A stretch of DNA of 64,000 nucleotides, from assembly GCA_013339895.1 (NCBI GenBank), contig JABACO010000001.1:14387604-14451603 (forward strand), read 5' to 3'. Both the position numbers and the translations under genes were made by a program. This DNA is from Ephydatia muelleri. Lineage: Eukaryota; Porifera; Demospongiae; Spongillida; Spongillidae. The notes beneath the pieces are model-generated. The model saw only the letters and a list, made by a program, of their open reading frames with translations, was not told where the DNA came from and searched no databases. Below are positions 34,574 through 45,759 of this stretch, in pieces (the stretch's first letter is position 1; each line of letters opens with the position of its first letter).

Positions 34574-34716
34574 TGTAGTGTATTTGGTATATATATGTTT
34601 GTATATGTAGGTCTGGGAACTAGTATGAACCGCGCATGTGCAGAGTGTTCTGTTGTTTTTCCTCGTTGGTGATTTAACATATTTGTGAACCCAAATTTGT
34701 GGTGCGGGACACTACA
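34574..34716 (+). repeat. 5' LTR of the gypsy element
   Basis: 143 bases with 7-base inverted ends TGTAGTG / CACTACA. Very short for a gypsy LTR. Candidate TATA-like tatatata lies at about 34590. Confidence 0.95.
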
Positions 34717-34717
34717 C

Positions 34718-34735
34718 TGGCGACGAGGGTGGGAT
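34718..34735 (+). promoter_or_regulatory. primer-binding site, tRNA-Ser-like
   Basis: TGGCGACGAGGGTGGGAT begins two bases after the LTR. It is complementary to a tRNA 3' end reading ATCCCACCCTCGTCGCCA. From memory this matches animal tRNA-Ser(GCT) at 17 of 18 positions. The site overlaps the first two bases of the gag-pol ATG (34734), which is unusual. Confidence 0.75.
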
Positions 34736-37700
34736 GGCAACATTGGGAAAACTGGGTGAGTTTTCTTCGGAGTGCGAGTCATTGGTCGCGTATATTGAAC
34801 GAGTGGAGGTGTATTTCTTGGCTAATAATATCGGAAACGAAAGAAAGGTTCCCGTTCTTCTAAGCGTGTTGGGAAGCAAGACATACGCTGTGTTGCGCGA
34901 CTTATTGGCACCAACGAAACCTAAGGACAAAAGCTTTGCAGAGTTGGTCGAGGTATTGAGCCGCCATTTTGAACCAAAACCTATAATCATTGCTGAGCGT
35001 TTCCGTTTTCATAGGAGAGACCAAAAGTCGGGAGAATCAATAGCAGTTTTCTTATCTGAGCTTAGACGTTTAGCTGCCCACTGTTCCTTCGGTGCCTTTT
35101 TAGAAGAAGCGTTGAGAGATAGGTTGGTATGTGGAGTGACGAATGACACTATACAGCGGAGATTATTGACAGAAGCGGATTTGACGTTAAATCGCGCATT
35201 CGAAATTGCCCAAGGGATGGAAGCAGCAATGGGGTTTTGTGAGGGAATTAAGAACCCAGGGGGACAGCCTGAACAGACTGTTGGAATGGTAGACGATCCT
35301 GGAGAACAGAAGATAGAGAAGATGGTGCAGGGCCCCTATAGAGTTTTATGCCAGTGTTGTGGGAGACGCGGTCACCAGTTGCGAAATTGTCGGCAAAAAG
35401 GGCTTGTGTGTTTTAATTGTGGGAAGCAGGGCCATGTGGCTAGGATGTGTTCAAAGCAGAAGCAGGTACCTCGTTACCAAGGCCAGAAGGTAGAACAAGA
35501 AAGCAAGGGAGAATGTTTTGTGCAGACTGATGAAGACGAGGAAGAATCAGTTGGTTGGTTGAACACAGTCTATGTCCTCCGGAGGTCCTCCTCATCACAA
35601 CCAATCACAGTGAAACTGAAGCTAAATGGAAAGGAGACACTTATGGAGTTGGACACAGGAGCAGCAGTGTCAATCATCCCTGAGGCTGTGAGAAAAGAGT
35701 TGTTCCCTTCAAGCGTCTGTCAGCCCACGGCTACCTCATTACGGACGTACACTGGTGAACGAATAACTGTGAAGGGGATACTACCAGTGAAAGTAGAGTA
35801 TGGATCTCAGCTGTATGATCTGAAGGTATTTGTAGTGAAAGGGGAGGGCCCTAGTCTCTTTGGGAGGGACTGGTTGAAGCATATACGTTTAGACTGGCAT
35901 AAAATCCAACGGGTTACTGGACAAGAACCTGGAAATCTGGCACAATTGTTGAAGGAGTATAACGCAGTGTTTTCAGCAGAATTAGGGACAATAAAGACAT
36001 TCAAAGCTAGGTTGGTACTGAAGAAGGGAGCATTGCCCAAGTTTTGTAGAGCACGAAGTGTACCTTTTGCTCTAAGGCCAGCTGTGGAAGCTGAATTAGA
36101 TCGCTTAGAAAAATTAGGCATTTTAGAGAAGGTGTCCTACTCCGATTGGGCCACACCCATAGTTCCTGTGGTAAAAGGAGATGGTTCAGTGAGGATCTGT
36201 GGAGATTATAAAGTGACTTTAAACCCATGTTTAGAAGTGGATCAGTATCCCTTGCCTAAACCTGAAGAGTTATTTGCAACCTTAGCAGGGGGTGAACAGT
36301 TTACTAAGATGGATTTGAGTCAAGCCTACTTACAGTTAGAACTGGAGGAGGAATCAAAAAGATTGGTGACAATAAATACACATAAGGGGCTGTATAGGTA
36401 CAACCGCCTTCCATTTGGGGTTGCATCTGCACCAGCAATATTTCAAAAGGTGATGGAATCAGTGTTGCTGGGTATACCTCGGGTGGTGTGCTACTTAGAT
36501 GATATCCTAATAACTGGTTCTACTGTAGCTGAACATTTGCGGAATGTCGAGAGGGTACTGAAACAATTGCGAACATTTGGTATTCAAGCTAAGAAGGATA
36601 AGTGTGCTTTTCAGAAAGAATCCTTAGAATTTTTAGGGCACGTGGTGGATAAGAAAGGGTTGCACACCTCTCCTAGGAAGGTCGAAGCCATTTTGCAAGC
36701 ACCGGTTCCACAGAATAAGAAAGAATTGAGGTCGTTTTTGGGATTAGTACATTATTATGGGAAGTTCATTCCCAAATTGTCTAGTCTGTTAAGTCCTCTC
36801 AATGACCTGTTAAAAGAAGACCATCAGTGGCAATGGTGTCCAATGTGCAATCAAGCTTTTGTGGCTGCAAAAGAAGCATTGTCCAGAGCTCCTGTGTTAG
36901 TACATTATGACCCTTCCTTACCTGTTAGGGTAGCAGGAGATGCTTCAGCATCTGGAATAGGAGCTGTTATTTCACACATGTTTCCTGATGGTAGTGAACA
37001 CCCAATAGCGTATGCATCTCGCACATTATCCAAGGCAGAATGCAACTATGCGCAATTGGAAAAGGAGGCACTTTCCTTGATTTTTGGAATCAAACGATTC
37101 CATATTTTCCTGTATGGCCGACCTTTTACCTTGGTAACAGACCATAAACCACTGTTGTGCATCTTGGGCCCAAAACAAGGAATTCCTGAGTTAGCAGCAG
37201 CCAGACTGCAGAGATGGGCATTAGTTTTAGCAGCATATAATTATGAGCTTGAGTTCCGTCCTACAGAGGGGCATGGAAATGCTGATGGACTATCACGACT
37301 ACCCCTTCCACAGGTGGCACATAGTGATCAAGAAATAAACAGATTGAATGTAGCACAGATTGAAGCATTACCGGTATCGGCTGACCAAGTACAAAACAAT
37401 ACATTGCGGGACCCGATTTTGAGTAAGGTGTTGCACTATACTCGGAACAGCTGGCCTCCAGTAGTACCAGACGAGTTAAAAGCTTACTGGATCAGACGAA
37501 ATGAATTGTCAGTGGAATGTGATTGTCTATTTTGGGGAATCAGGGTTATCATACCTTCTTTGTTACAACCTAAGGTTAAGGCAGAGTTGCATAATGACCA
37601 TCCAGGGGTGGTGAGGATGAAGTTGCTGGCTCGGGGCCATGTGTGGTGGCCAGGATTAGATAAGGAATTGGAAGATCTAGTAGGGGGATGTCTAGAGTGT

Positions 37701-38813
37701 CAGTCTCACAAACATACACCTAGTGTTGCGCCATTACACCCTTGGATTTGGCCAACTCGTCCTTGGAGGCGTATCCATGTGGATTTTGCTGGGCCTTTCC
37801 TGAACAAGATGTTTCTTGTGGTTGTGGATGCCCATTCGAAATGGCCGGAGGTGATACCAATGTCGTCCACTACAGCCGTGAAGACCATTGAGGCTATGAG
37901 GCAATTGTTTGGAACATATGGCATCCCAGAACAAGTGGTGAGTGACAATGGTCCACAATTTGTGGCCGATGAATTTGCAATATTCCTGAAGCAGAATGGA
38001 GTCAAGCATATTCGGTGCGCCCCGTACCATCCTTCATCTAATGGCATAGCAGAGAGATTTGTCCAGACATTCAAAACCGCTATGAAGGTTAATAAGGTGA
38101 CACCAGCTAACCTCTCCCAACGGTTGAATAGTTTTCTTTTGTCCTATCGCAATACACCCCATACCACTACTAATGAAGCACCAAGTACATTGTTCCTGGG
38201 AAGGAAATTGCGATCCTTGCTAGATTTGTTGAGACCAAGTGTGGAAAAAAAGGTCTTTGATCATCAGACTCAGCAGAAGGACTATCGCGATGCTCATGCT
38301 AAGTTCAGAGAATGTATGGTGGGAGAACAGGTGCTGGTTTTTGATCCAAGGAACAAAAGGTGGGAGCATGGATTGGTGGTGGAGAGGAGTGGCCCTACCT
38401 CTTATGTGGTTCAAATACGGGACGATGTGTTGTGGAAAAGACATATTGATCACATCAAGCCGATCGCTGGGTCAACTCTAACTAATCCTGGAAGTACCAC
38501 CTCAAGTGCACCTATAGTAGAGTTCCGACCGCTCCAGAGCACACCTAATAGTAGTACCTTATGTGAACCACTACTCCCCACCCCAGCACAGGAGGTTCGG
38601 CCACCGGAGGTGACTGCAAGTTATCCACTTAGTCAACCCACAGTGCTACCTGAGAAACCTCTAGATCAAACCCCAATGTCCCCACAGACAACCATGGAAA
38701 ATTGTACCCCACAGCCGTCAGCTACTGTACAGCCAGCTTCAAATACACAGCAAGATCATACACCACAGCGGCGTTATCCGACAAGGATTCGACGTCCACC
38801 AGAGAGACTTTGA
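34734..38813 (+). CDS. gypsy Gag-Pol polyprotein (1359 aa)
   Basis: One frame encodes all proteins needed for reverse transcription and integration. In order: a Gag capsid-like region (about residues 1-190); two CCHC zinc knuckles (Cys206-Cys219 and Cys226-Cys239, each C-x2-C-x4-H-x4-C); an aspartic protease (LDTGAAVS, Asp307); reverse transcriptase with YLDD at 587-590; RNase H (GDASASGIGAV, Asp736); an integrase HHCC finger (near DHPGVVRMKLLARGH and CLECQSH); and the DDE core (Asp1017 in HVDFAG, Asp1071 in SDNGPQF, Glu1107 in GIAERF, exactly 35 residues between the last two). A Pro/Thr-rich tail follows. The ATG is the first in frame after the primer-binding site. Gag and Pol are fused without frameshift or stop, so an uncommon expression strategy or proteolysis alone must set the Gag:Pol ratio. 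No inactivating change was seen. Confidence 0.97.
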   Translation: MATLGKLGEFSSECESLVAYIERVEVYFLANNIGNERKVPVLLSVLGSKTYAVLRDLLAPTKPKDKSFAELVEVLSRHFEPKPIIIAERFRFHRRDQKSGESIAVFLSELRRLAAHCSFGAFLEEALRDRLVCGVTNDTIQRRLLTEADLTLNRAFEIAQGMEAAMGFCEGIKNPGGQPEQTVGMVDDPGEQKIEKMVQGPYRVLCQCCGRRGHQLRNCRQKGLVCFNCGKQGHVARMCSKQKQVPRYQGQKVEQESKGECFVQTDEDEEESVGWLNTVYVLRRSSSSQPITVKLKLNGKETLMELDTGAAVSIIPEAVRKELFPSSVCQPTATSLRTYTGERITVKGILPVKVEYGSQLYDLKVFVVKGEGPSLFGRDWLKHIRLDWHKIQRVTGQEPGNLAQLLKEYNAVFSAELGTIKTFKARLVLKKGALPKFCRARSVPFALRPAVEAELDRLEKLGILEKVSYSDWATPIVPVVKGDGSVRICGDYKVTLNPCLEVDQYPLPKPEELFATLAGGEQFTKMDLSQAYLQLELEEESKRLVTINTHKGLYRYNRLPFGVASAPAIFQKVMESVLLGIPRVVCYLDDILITGSTVAEHLRNVERVLKQLRTFGIQAKKDKCAFQKESLEFLGHVVDKKGLHTSPRKVEAILQAPVPQNKKELRSFLGLVHYYGKFIPKLSSLLSPLNDLLKEDHQWQWCPMCNQAFVAAKEALSRAPVLVHYDPSLPVRVAGDASASGIGAVISHMFPDGSEHPIAYASRTLSKAECNYAQLEKEALSLIFGIKRFHIFLYGRPFTLVTDHKPLLCILGPKQGIPELAAARLQRWALVLAAYNYELEFRPTEGHGNADGLSRLPLPQVAHSDQEINRLNVAQIEALPVSADQVQNNTLRDPILSKVLHYTRNSWPPVVPDELKAYWIRRNELSVECDCLFWGIRVIIPSLLQPKVKAELHNDHPGVVRMKLLARGHVWWPGLDKELEDLVGGCLECQSHKHTPSVAPLHPWIWPTRPWRRIHVDFAGPFLNKMFLVVVDAHSKWPEVIPMSSTTAVKTIEAMRQLFGTYGIPEQVVSDNGPQFVADEFAIFLKQNGVKHIRCAPYHPSSNGIAERFVQTFKTAMKVNKVTPANLSQRLNSFLLSYRNTPHTTTNEAPSTLFLGRKLRSLLDLLRPSVEKKVFDHQTQQKDYRDAHAKFRECMVGEQVLVFDPRNKRWEHGLVVERSGPTSYVVQIRDDVLWKRHIDHIKPIAGSTLTNPGSTTSSAPIVEFRPLQSTPNSSTLCEPLLPTPAQEVRPPEVTASYPLSQPTVLPEKPLDQTPMSPQTTMENCTPQPSATVQPASNTQQDHTPQRRYPTRIRRPPERL

Positions 38814-38817
38814 TTCT

Positions 38818-38831
38818 ATGTGGGGAGGAGG
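38818..38831 (+). promoter_or_regulatory. polypurine tract
   Basis: The purine-rich word atgtggggaggagg lies directly before the 3' LTR. In LTR elements this primes plus-strand DNA synthesis. Confidence 0.8.
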
Positions 38832-38974
38832 TGTAGTGTATTTGGTATATATATGTTTGTATATGTAGGTCTGGGAACTAGTATGAACCGCGCATGTGCA
38901 GAGTGTTCTGTTGTTTTTCCTCGTTGGTGATTTAACATATTTGTGAACCCAAATTTGTGGTGCGGGACACTACA
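38832..38974 (+). repeat. 3' LTR of the gypsy element
   Basis: Same 143 bases as the 5' LTR as far as can be judged by eye, followed by the second GAATG target copy. Confidence 0.95.
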
Positions 38975-38979
38975 GAATG

Positions 38980-40170
38980 CAAATGTTTGCTGCATATGTG
39001 ACCTTAAGTACATGACATGTTTTGTTACTTTACAACTGTAGTAACTTTCTTCTAAAGAACACATTCTTCAGATGTCTTCACTAATGCTAATTTACTCCTA
39101 GAACAGGAGTGTGTAGTCCCACATTAGTGTAGTTCAACATGTTTAAAATGCCGGTTCACTCCATCTCCATCTGCAGTTCATCATAATAAGTACGGTTTGT
39201 TACAACCTTATGTGCAAGGTAATGATAGAACCACAAGATATGCGTACACCCAGTGCCCCATCTGGGTCTGGCTTTAGCATCTACATGGCTGGTTTGCATG
39301 CATGTCACTGAATTGCATGTATGTAAATGTACAACATGGTATAATAAACACAACACTTGGCGTTCAAAGAGTTAGTGTACAAAATAACTCCACTGGTTCA
39401 ATAGGCCGTATTCTATATTGAGATACAATATAAGATGTAAATATCAACGAACTACAAAAGTACTTGTTGATTCACAATTGCGATGGTATTGATAACACGG
39501 ACGTACGACAACAACTCTCTTGTAATCAAACCTTCAGCTGTTATAAAAAGTCACAGATGAAAAACAGAGATCCTTGTACATGTACACATACTGTACCACA
39601 TTGTCTTCCAAAGACAAAAAACTAAGTTCGCGGAAAGGGTAAGCCGGAAGCGCGAGGAAATACAATTATCATAGGCCCACCAATAATGCAGCAACTGACA
39701 GATAGCAAAGAGTACCCGGTATGCGAAAAGGCACAACTCTCTTGTCATCATACGTTCATACAGTTATAAAAATAATAATGCAGGAGAAAAATGAGATCCT
39801 TGTGACACATTGACATACCTCATAAAGGCTCTAAAGTAAAAAAAAAAAGTTCGTGGATAGAGGAAATACAAGTAGCGGACCGCAATTTTACATACTTGTA
39901 ACCATGCAGAGTGCGAAAGGCACCTGTGTTCGCGTTACAACCTAATCTAGACTAAAAATGGCGCCTACCTAGACCGCACTCATGATCAGTTTGTGGCGTA
40001 CGGTACATGTAGCAACGAATTCATAAGCTTCAGATCCAGAGGTTCCACGTCAATCTTTCAGCCTGAAAGATGCAATGGACGAACTAGACAAAGTATTGCA
40101 CCAATTGTACCATATAACATACATGTATATCACAGCATAGGCGCCAATGTACATGCAATTTGATATAATA
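38980..40170. other. no gene recognised; degenerate tandem repeat
   Basis: At about 39510-39740 and 39735-39935 a unit containing caactctcttgt, ttataaaa, gatccttgt, aagttcg and gaggaaatacaa is repeated twice with divergence. A single arm of the 1013 palindrome word (ttggcgttcaaagagtta) is at 39356-39373. No coding region is seen. Confidence 0.5.
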
Positions 40171-43100
40171 AATGATTAAGAAATACGAATACCAGAGTCA
40201 GTCAGAGTGCTAACGGTTACATGTACGTTATTTCTCTCTTGTAGTATCGTTATCAGCATAAACTCTAAATTTTTGCGTTTACTATAATGTCATGTGTACA
40301 ATATGGCGTACATAAAACTCTCGGGTGTGTGGGCTTGTGTGTGACTTATAAAATTGCATGCCTCTTAAAATGTTTAATCTAGATGAGTCTAAATACTACA
40401 TGTATGACATCCGTGGCTACCTCGACCATTGGGCACTGTGTACAGGATACGTGTGCATGGCTTTTAGCTAACTATAGAATTGCCTTTTGTACACAACGGG
40501 AATATTCAGATAGTAGTTGTTGTCTGATGATTAGCTAAGAGTGAATGTGATGATTTGAAGTTGTTAAGTTGGATACTTAATTTTGCGTGTTGTAGGTTAG
40601 AAAAATTTGAATATCATTCCAGTTGGATGACAGCTGGTTATCCCTTCTGACAATGTTCACAGCCATGAGCTGAGAATGTGATGTGAATGTGACAATTGTT
40701 CAGGAAGGACTTGTTTTATGTGTTGCATGCAAAACAGTACATGTGCAAATGCACGGATAAAAAAATGCAACTGACCATTATCTTCTGCACCTGATTCTCG
40801 TGAATCATATCCAACATACAAAACCACTCACGCATACATAAAAATAATCACATTTCTAATAATGTAACTTACACTTACAGGTACATGTATGTGTACTTTA
40901 TAGATACAAGTTATGCTTCACAATGTACTCTACTGGTCATCTAAAGATAATGTGATCCTAAGGGGTGTGGCCTTATCGGGCGAGTGGTTTGTTTCTAATA
41001 ATGTAGCACCACCCTAATGGTCCTCTAAAGATTACGTGACCGTGAGGGGTGTGGCTTATAAGGTGAGTGGTTTGTAATGCACACTTACAAATATGTGTAC
41101 TTTATAGGGTGCATGTAACACAAGGCTCATCGGATATGCATGCTTCACAATGGTCTGAGGCCCCACCCAAATGGTCCTTGAAAGATCAAGCGACTCTGAG
41201 GGGTGTGGTTTTATCGGGGTGAGTGATTTGTTTATAAAAATCTAATGCACACGTAAAGGTATGTGTATTTTATACACAAGGCTGTCGGATATAGATTCTG
41301 CATCGTTTCGGAGGCCCCACCACAAAAATTATTTGACCTCACAGCAGTCACTGGAAATGCTTTACAATTTTTTACCTACAGTGTAGGATATTTTTCTGAT
41401 GTTATATGAATTGCATTTGAGCTACTTTTATTTAAATAATTTTGTTGATCACCGCCAATCTCAGGACAATCAGATATACATCATTACTTCACATGTAGAT
41501 TATGTACTTGAACTGACGCTCGACCCGCTATTCTGATATAGTACTTTAAGCAAGGTCTTGCGCGATATTGTGTGCAGTGCTCCAAGTGCAATGTGCATTA
41601 TGCGTTAGATGATCGCGCGATTTACCTTGACAAATCTCGTATTTTGAGTATGACGTTCGTACATGTATTAGGCAGAAATATATCATTATCATGGCGTCAT
41701 GTCATTATACATGAATATGGTCACCAGTTGCGACTACTAAATAATATAGAAGGTGAAACGACAAATTTGCGCGTCTGCCTTCCTCCCTGGCTACCCAATT
41801 TACTACAACTGCTGACCTCATTTTCCTGTTTATTAATTGGCCTGGCTGCCTAGGAGAGCAAGACCCGGACCCGCGGCCCAAAGTCCACACCAGTCTGGGG
41901 TATTCAAAAAACATCCTTACTGACTGAGCCGCTGAAGCAGGTGCGGCTGATTGATCAATCATTGCAATGCTCCATGCAAAAGAGTCTGAGGGAAAGACTG
42001 TGTTTATAAATAACCCTCTGCTATCAATCAGGGCGGGAAAAAAAAAGTGCTGCATTAAATTCCAGCACTGTCTGCAAGTTCGACGCTACAACTCCAAAAA
42101 CTATACGTCGCGAGTAAACAGCTACATGTATACTCGTTAAAATAACACAAGTACATTCGGAGTGCCAATAATAATTGATTCACAATGTCTTCAGTAAATA
42201 GGCTAATGGCTTATTGTTTACTTACTGTAAGTGGAATGCACCATGCATGATTTCACACTCGTTTGCCTTAAGAAGTGTAATACAGATACAGTCAACAGCG
42301 AAATATTATAGTAATGTAAATGCACTTACATAATGTAGGTACAGAATGGAAGCATTGTAAACAAATCAGTGGTCAAGTGATATAGTACCTTCTATGTGAA
42401 TGGGGAGCACCAGCAGGGAACCGATAAGCAAAATTGTTTGTGGCTTACATGCATAATATTGCAAATGTCACATTAATTAGGGTCTCTTTCATTGCAAGTT
42501 TCATCGAATAAGTGGAAAGATATGGTTGAACAGTTGAAACTTGCTTGCTTAATTATGCATCTACAATGGTGCATATATACATGTATCCTGGCCGTCCTCT
42601 TTCTTGGAATAACGCGTGCACTTCTCTCCCTCCAAATTAATATAAATCAGTGCAGGAACTGGAAAGCTTCCACACTCTTCTGTGGCACTTTAAGTGATCT
42701 TTTTATCCAGGCTGCTTACCGTACCTGTATACATACATGTTTATGATAAATAGGGTTCAGAGAAATCTCAGGGTCTAAGGCACAAGAAAGTGTTTACTTT
42801 CAATGCACTCTGCAGAACCGTAACTACTTTCCAGATTTCTATGTAGCGTGCATTGGATGGAGGGAAACTGTTTCTTAATAAGGTGGAGCCACGTAATGAA
42901 ATCATTGCATTTTGAAAGTCTTCCACTATAATGCATATACCGGTAAGGGTGCATTATAAACAACGCCATGTTATATAATTGAAATCACATCGCCTTCATG
43001 CGGATTTATTTTTCATACATTCATGTACACTGTATCTATTCTTTTGTAATAATGTACATCTCCATGTCAGAAATAAGAAAAGAGGAATAGTGCATCATCC

Positions 43101-43180
43101 TTTTTAGACCACAGATTTCGCGTCTCCCTTCGTCACCTCATGCATACCCATAATGGCATATCATGCATATTTAAATATCG
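40171..43180 (+). repeat. segmental duplication block B, copy 2
   Basis: Direct copy of 25514-28260 at high but not perfect identity. It lacks the 27051 MITE (single TA at 41679-41680) and has an extra 453 bases at 41746-42198 and about 50 bases near 42505-42557 that are absent from copy 1. Confidence 0.9.
41746..42198. mobile_element. 453-bp insertion specific to block B copy 2
   Basis: Copy 1 reads ctactaaataataggctaat without interruption. Here about 453 bases separate aaataat from aggctaat. The insert is GC-richer than its surroundings near 41840-41900 and has no clear terminal repeats; taaat occurs near both edges. A minus-strand frame (42055-41705) has no recognised domain. It could be a SINE-like or other non-autonomous insertion, or conversely a deletion in copy 1. 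Confidence 0.5.
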
Positions 43181-43350
43181 CCACACTATGGATGGTCCCC
43201 CTATGATCGGTCTCCCCGGACTATCCGTGGCAACTTCAGGTGGTCCCCCCGGACCATCCGAACGGTCTCCCTAAGACCATCCGTGGTGCCATGGCATAGA
43301 TGGTCCCACTCTGCCCCCCAGATTGTCCCCTCAAATTAAAACTGATAACA

Positions 43351-43431
43351 ATAAGCGGATACTACCGACAAGTTTTCACCGTACGTGCAGCAAACTCGTA
43401 CGGTGAAAACTTGTCGGTAGTATCCGCTTAT
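43351..43431. repeat. perfect hairpin, 35-bp arms and 11-base loop
   Basis: Arm 1 (43351-43385) starts ataagcggatactaccgac and arm 2 (43397-43431) is its exact reverse complement. The loop is tgcagcaaact. It lies next to ggtccccc/ggaccatcc words (43190-43330) that resemble subterminal repeats of a DNA transposon. No target duplication was seen. Confidence 0.85.
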
Positions 43432-43747
43432 GGCTTACAGTACTGTCCAGAGCAAGTTGAAAAGCATTGTATACTAATTTTATTCATGCGCATGCATGCT
43501 ATGTTTATTGTGAGCGTTTATACTGTATTTGTTCCCTGCGATTTGTTCGCATGCGAGTTGTTTCAAAGCCAGATGCATCAACTATACTAGTGAAGCTAAC
43601 TGTTATATTGTAGAAAGTACGTTACTATTCGTGACTTAGGGTGGCAGCAACCCTACTGTTCCCCGCTAGCTGGTCGATTCGATGAGCATCGTTCGACTGA
43701 GCTTTACGTTTTATGGCCAGCATGAAAACCAAAAAGTTGAAATAATA

Positions 43748-43785
43748 GTGGGGGGGGGGGGGGGACGGGGACGGGGGGGGGGGGA
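43748..43785. repeat. G-rich homopolymer tract
   Basis: Two G runs separated by acggggac, about 38 bases in total. It has G-quadruplex potential, and the exact length may be an assembly artefact. Confidence 0.9.
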
Positions 43786-45329
43786 CCATACATGTATGTA
43801 GCGGAGAGGGACCATGGACATAGTCGCAAGTGAATACTGTATGTCAGGTATGAAGGACCAGTTGTATGGAACTCAACATGCATATAGAGTAGTTGTCATA
43901 TAGAATACTTCTACAGAGGATATGTGCAACAAGAATACAGAGGAAAAACACAGAGAGTACAGAAAGCTTGGTAAATAAAATTAGAGGCCGCCTGCACAAA
44001 CATGCACAACAGCAGTTAAAATGAATAGAATGCACGAACTCAACATTCACAAACACTATGCATGTGGATGTATCATCATTTTTAGACAGTGTTATCGTGT
44101 TTTGCCACATGTGTAACAGTGCATATGTGTTGTGTGTGTATGTGTGTGTGTGTGTTTATGCAAGTGTTTTGTTCAAGAATGATAAAGGTTCATTTACACA
44201 ATGTAGACTGGAACACATGCATGCATAAGAGTGTGTGAAACCAGCATCATGGCATGTAAGCTGACCACTGTGTGGGCAAAAAGAAACTGAAGTCACAGCA
44301 AGTGGTACAGCTTAGTTGGAAATGCATGATGAGTTGAGCAATGTTATGCCTAGGAAAGCTTTATCACGATCTTCTCCACATGCCACGGAAATACAGTGAG
44401 TGCATAGGAACGTAAAGCCTTACGCATTTGTGATGAACACATGCAGTCTTATTGTTTCCCATGTGGATACAACAGTGTGTTGGGCAGTGTACAATGCATG
44501 TGTAACTTCAGAGTACCAATCATATGGGGTCATGATGCATGTTAAACAGATCAATCAATGGGCCAATCCTATGGGTCATGTACAAAGGACCAATCCTATG
44601 GGGACAGGAGGCAAGTGTACTGTGTACTTGAGTGTGTGAGAATATGCCATTACGATGATGTACAGGTCCAAGTGTGCAACAATGCAAGCATGTGCACAAG
44701 TGTGAACCAGCATGAGCGCATCCATGTTCATGCACTATGTGTGAGCTGTAAAGAAATAACAAACCGAAATCATTGCAATCGTAGGCGAGTGAGCGAATTA
44801 AGCAGGAATAAGACGAGAATTTTAGCAAGGATTATGGCAAACTGGAAGCTGTATACACGACTAGAGGATTATGCGAGTGCGTAGCAAATAGCCTTACGCG
44901 CGCCGTGTTTAATACTGCCATGGGAGACGCAAGATTACTGCAACCATTAGAATCCGTTAATTTGGCATAAGATCGTCTTGCGAAGTGAGAAGTACTCTTC
45001 TTAATCTACCCACATAAAATCACTGCCTGGGTGAGGCAAAAATAGCTGCAAACGGCTAGCCGAGTGGTTAGCTTAGTTTAAGGCCAGGGTGGAGAATGGG
45101 CGGACAAAGTTATCAAAAGTTCATTGTGGGATGGGAGAACGGAACGCGGGTTGCATGCAATAATTGTGCAAATCGAGCTGGAAATGTGTATAAACTTTGC
45201 ACAGCTCTTCTCCGTGGCTGATAAAGTAAAAATTAACGAACAGAACACATCAATAGCAACAGGACCCCTCTATACAACGAAATTGATGCGATTTGAACGT
45301 TCCTACCTGAAGTTGGGGAGGTTTCGAAC
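43786..45329. other. no gene recognised
   Basis: Scattered open frames show no domain. At 44560-44610 the phrase ccaatcctatgggg is repeated; related words occur near 24130 and 24590 in opposite or same orientation, so parts are dispersed repeats. Confidence 0.3.
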
Positions 45330-45560
45330 CCCATGAGGTATCGGACCGTGTAACGTCGACTCTGTGCTTGTGCAAGACACCAAAGTATACTTTCACACAG
45401 AGTAATGGTGTAGTATGAAGTGTTGCAAATAGTAAGCCGATAGCCTTAACCGTTTGGAAGTATAGCAATTCAAACGCGACGCATGTTTTATAACTTTTAT
45501 ATATACATGTACATGTAAATCCGTGATGCAATTTTCTCGGTAACTGTTCTATATACATGT
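45330..45560. mobile_element. decayed or chimeric fold-back MITE
   Basis: The left part (aggtatcggaccgtgtaacg, caagacaccaaa, gtaatggtgt) matches the 22309 element. The right part (agtgttgcaaatag, cgatagccttaaccg, tagcaattcaaacgcgac) matches the 27051 element. It ends at ctcggtaactgttc with ta repeats. It seems to be a rearranged half of a related element. Confidence 0.6.
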
Positions 45561-45759
45561 AATATTATGTTTGGGTCTGAATCACATTGGCTACCCAAAG
45601 GAGGTGCTTCAGCGCGAGACGGACTAGTTCCCACGATAGCAGACTTTGTTCCTAATACCATTGGAAATTATGTCCGAATCTGATCCGGACGCTGAGCAGG
45701 CAATTGCCCTGAATTGGATTAACGATACGTTCATTCCGCATTTCATGCAGAAGAGTATT

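Larger units (their letters stand above)
34574..38974 (+). mobile_element. complete Ty3/gypsy LTR retrotransposon, 4401 bp, apparently young
   Basis: Two 143-bp LTRs (34574-34716 and 38832-38974) look identical by eye and start and end TGTAGTG...CACTACA. A perfect 5-bp target duplication GAATG flanks the element (34569-34573 and 38975-38979). One uninterrupted gag-pol frame fills the interior. A primer-binding site follows the left LTR and a purine tract precedes the right LTR. Identical LTRs and an intact frame indicate recent insertion, possibly of an autonomous copy. It sits at the right edge of duplication block A. Confidence 0.97.

Noticed and set aside
41705..42055. 116-codon minus-strand frame in the block B copy 2 insertion
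   Set aside because: No domain and it crosses the insertion boundary into duplicated non-coding sequence.
45313..45345. ggtttcgaacccc as a tRNA T-arm
   Set aside because: No cloverleaf can be built around it; it lies at the edge of a MITE remnant.
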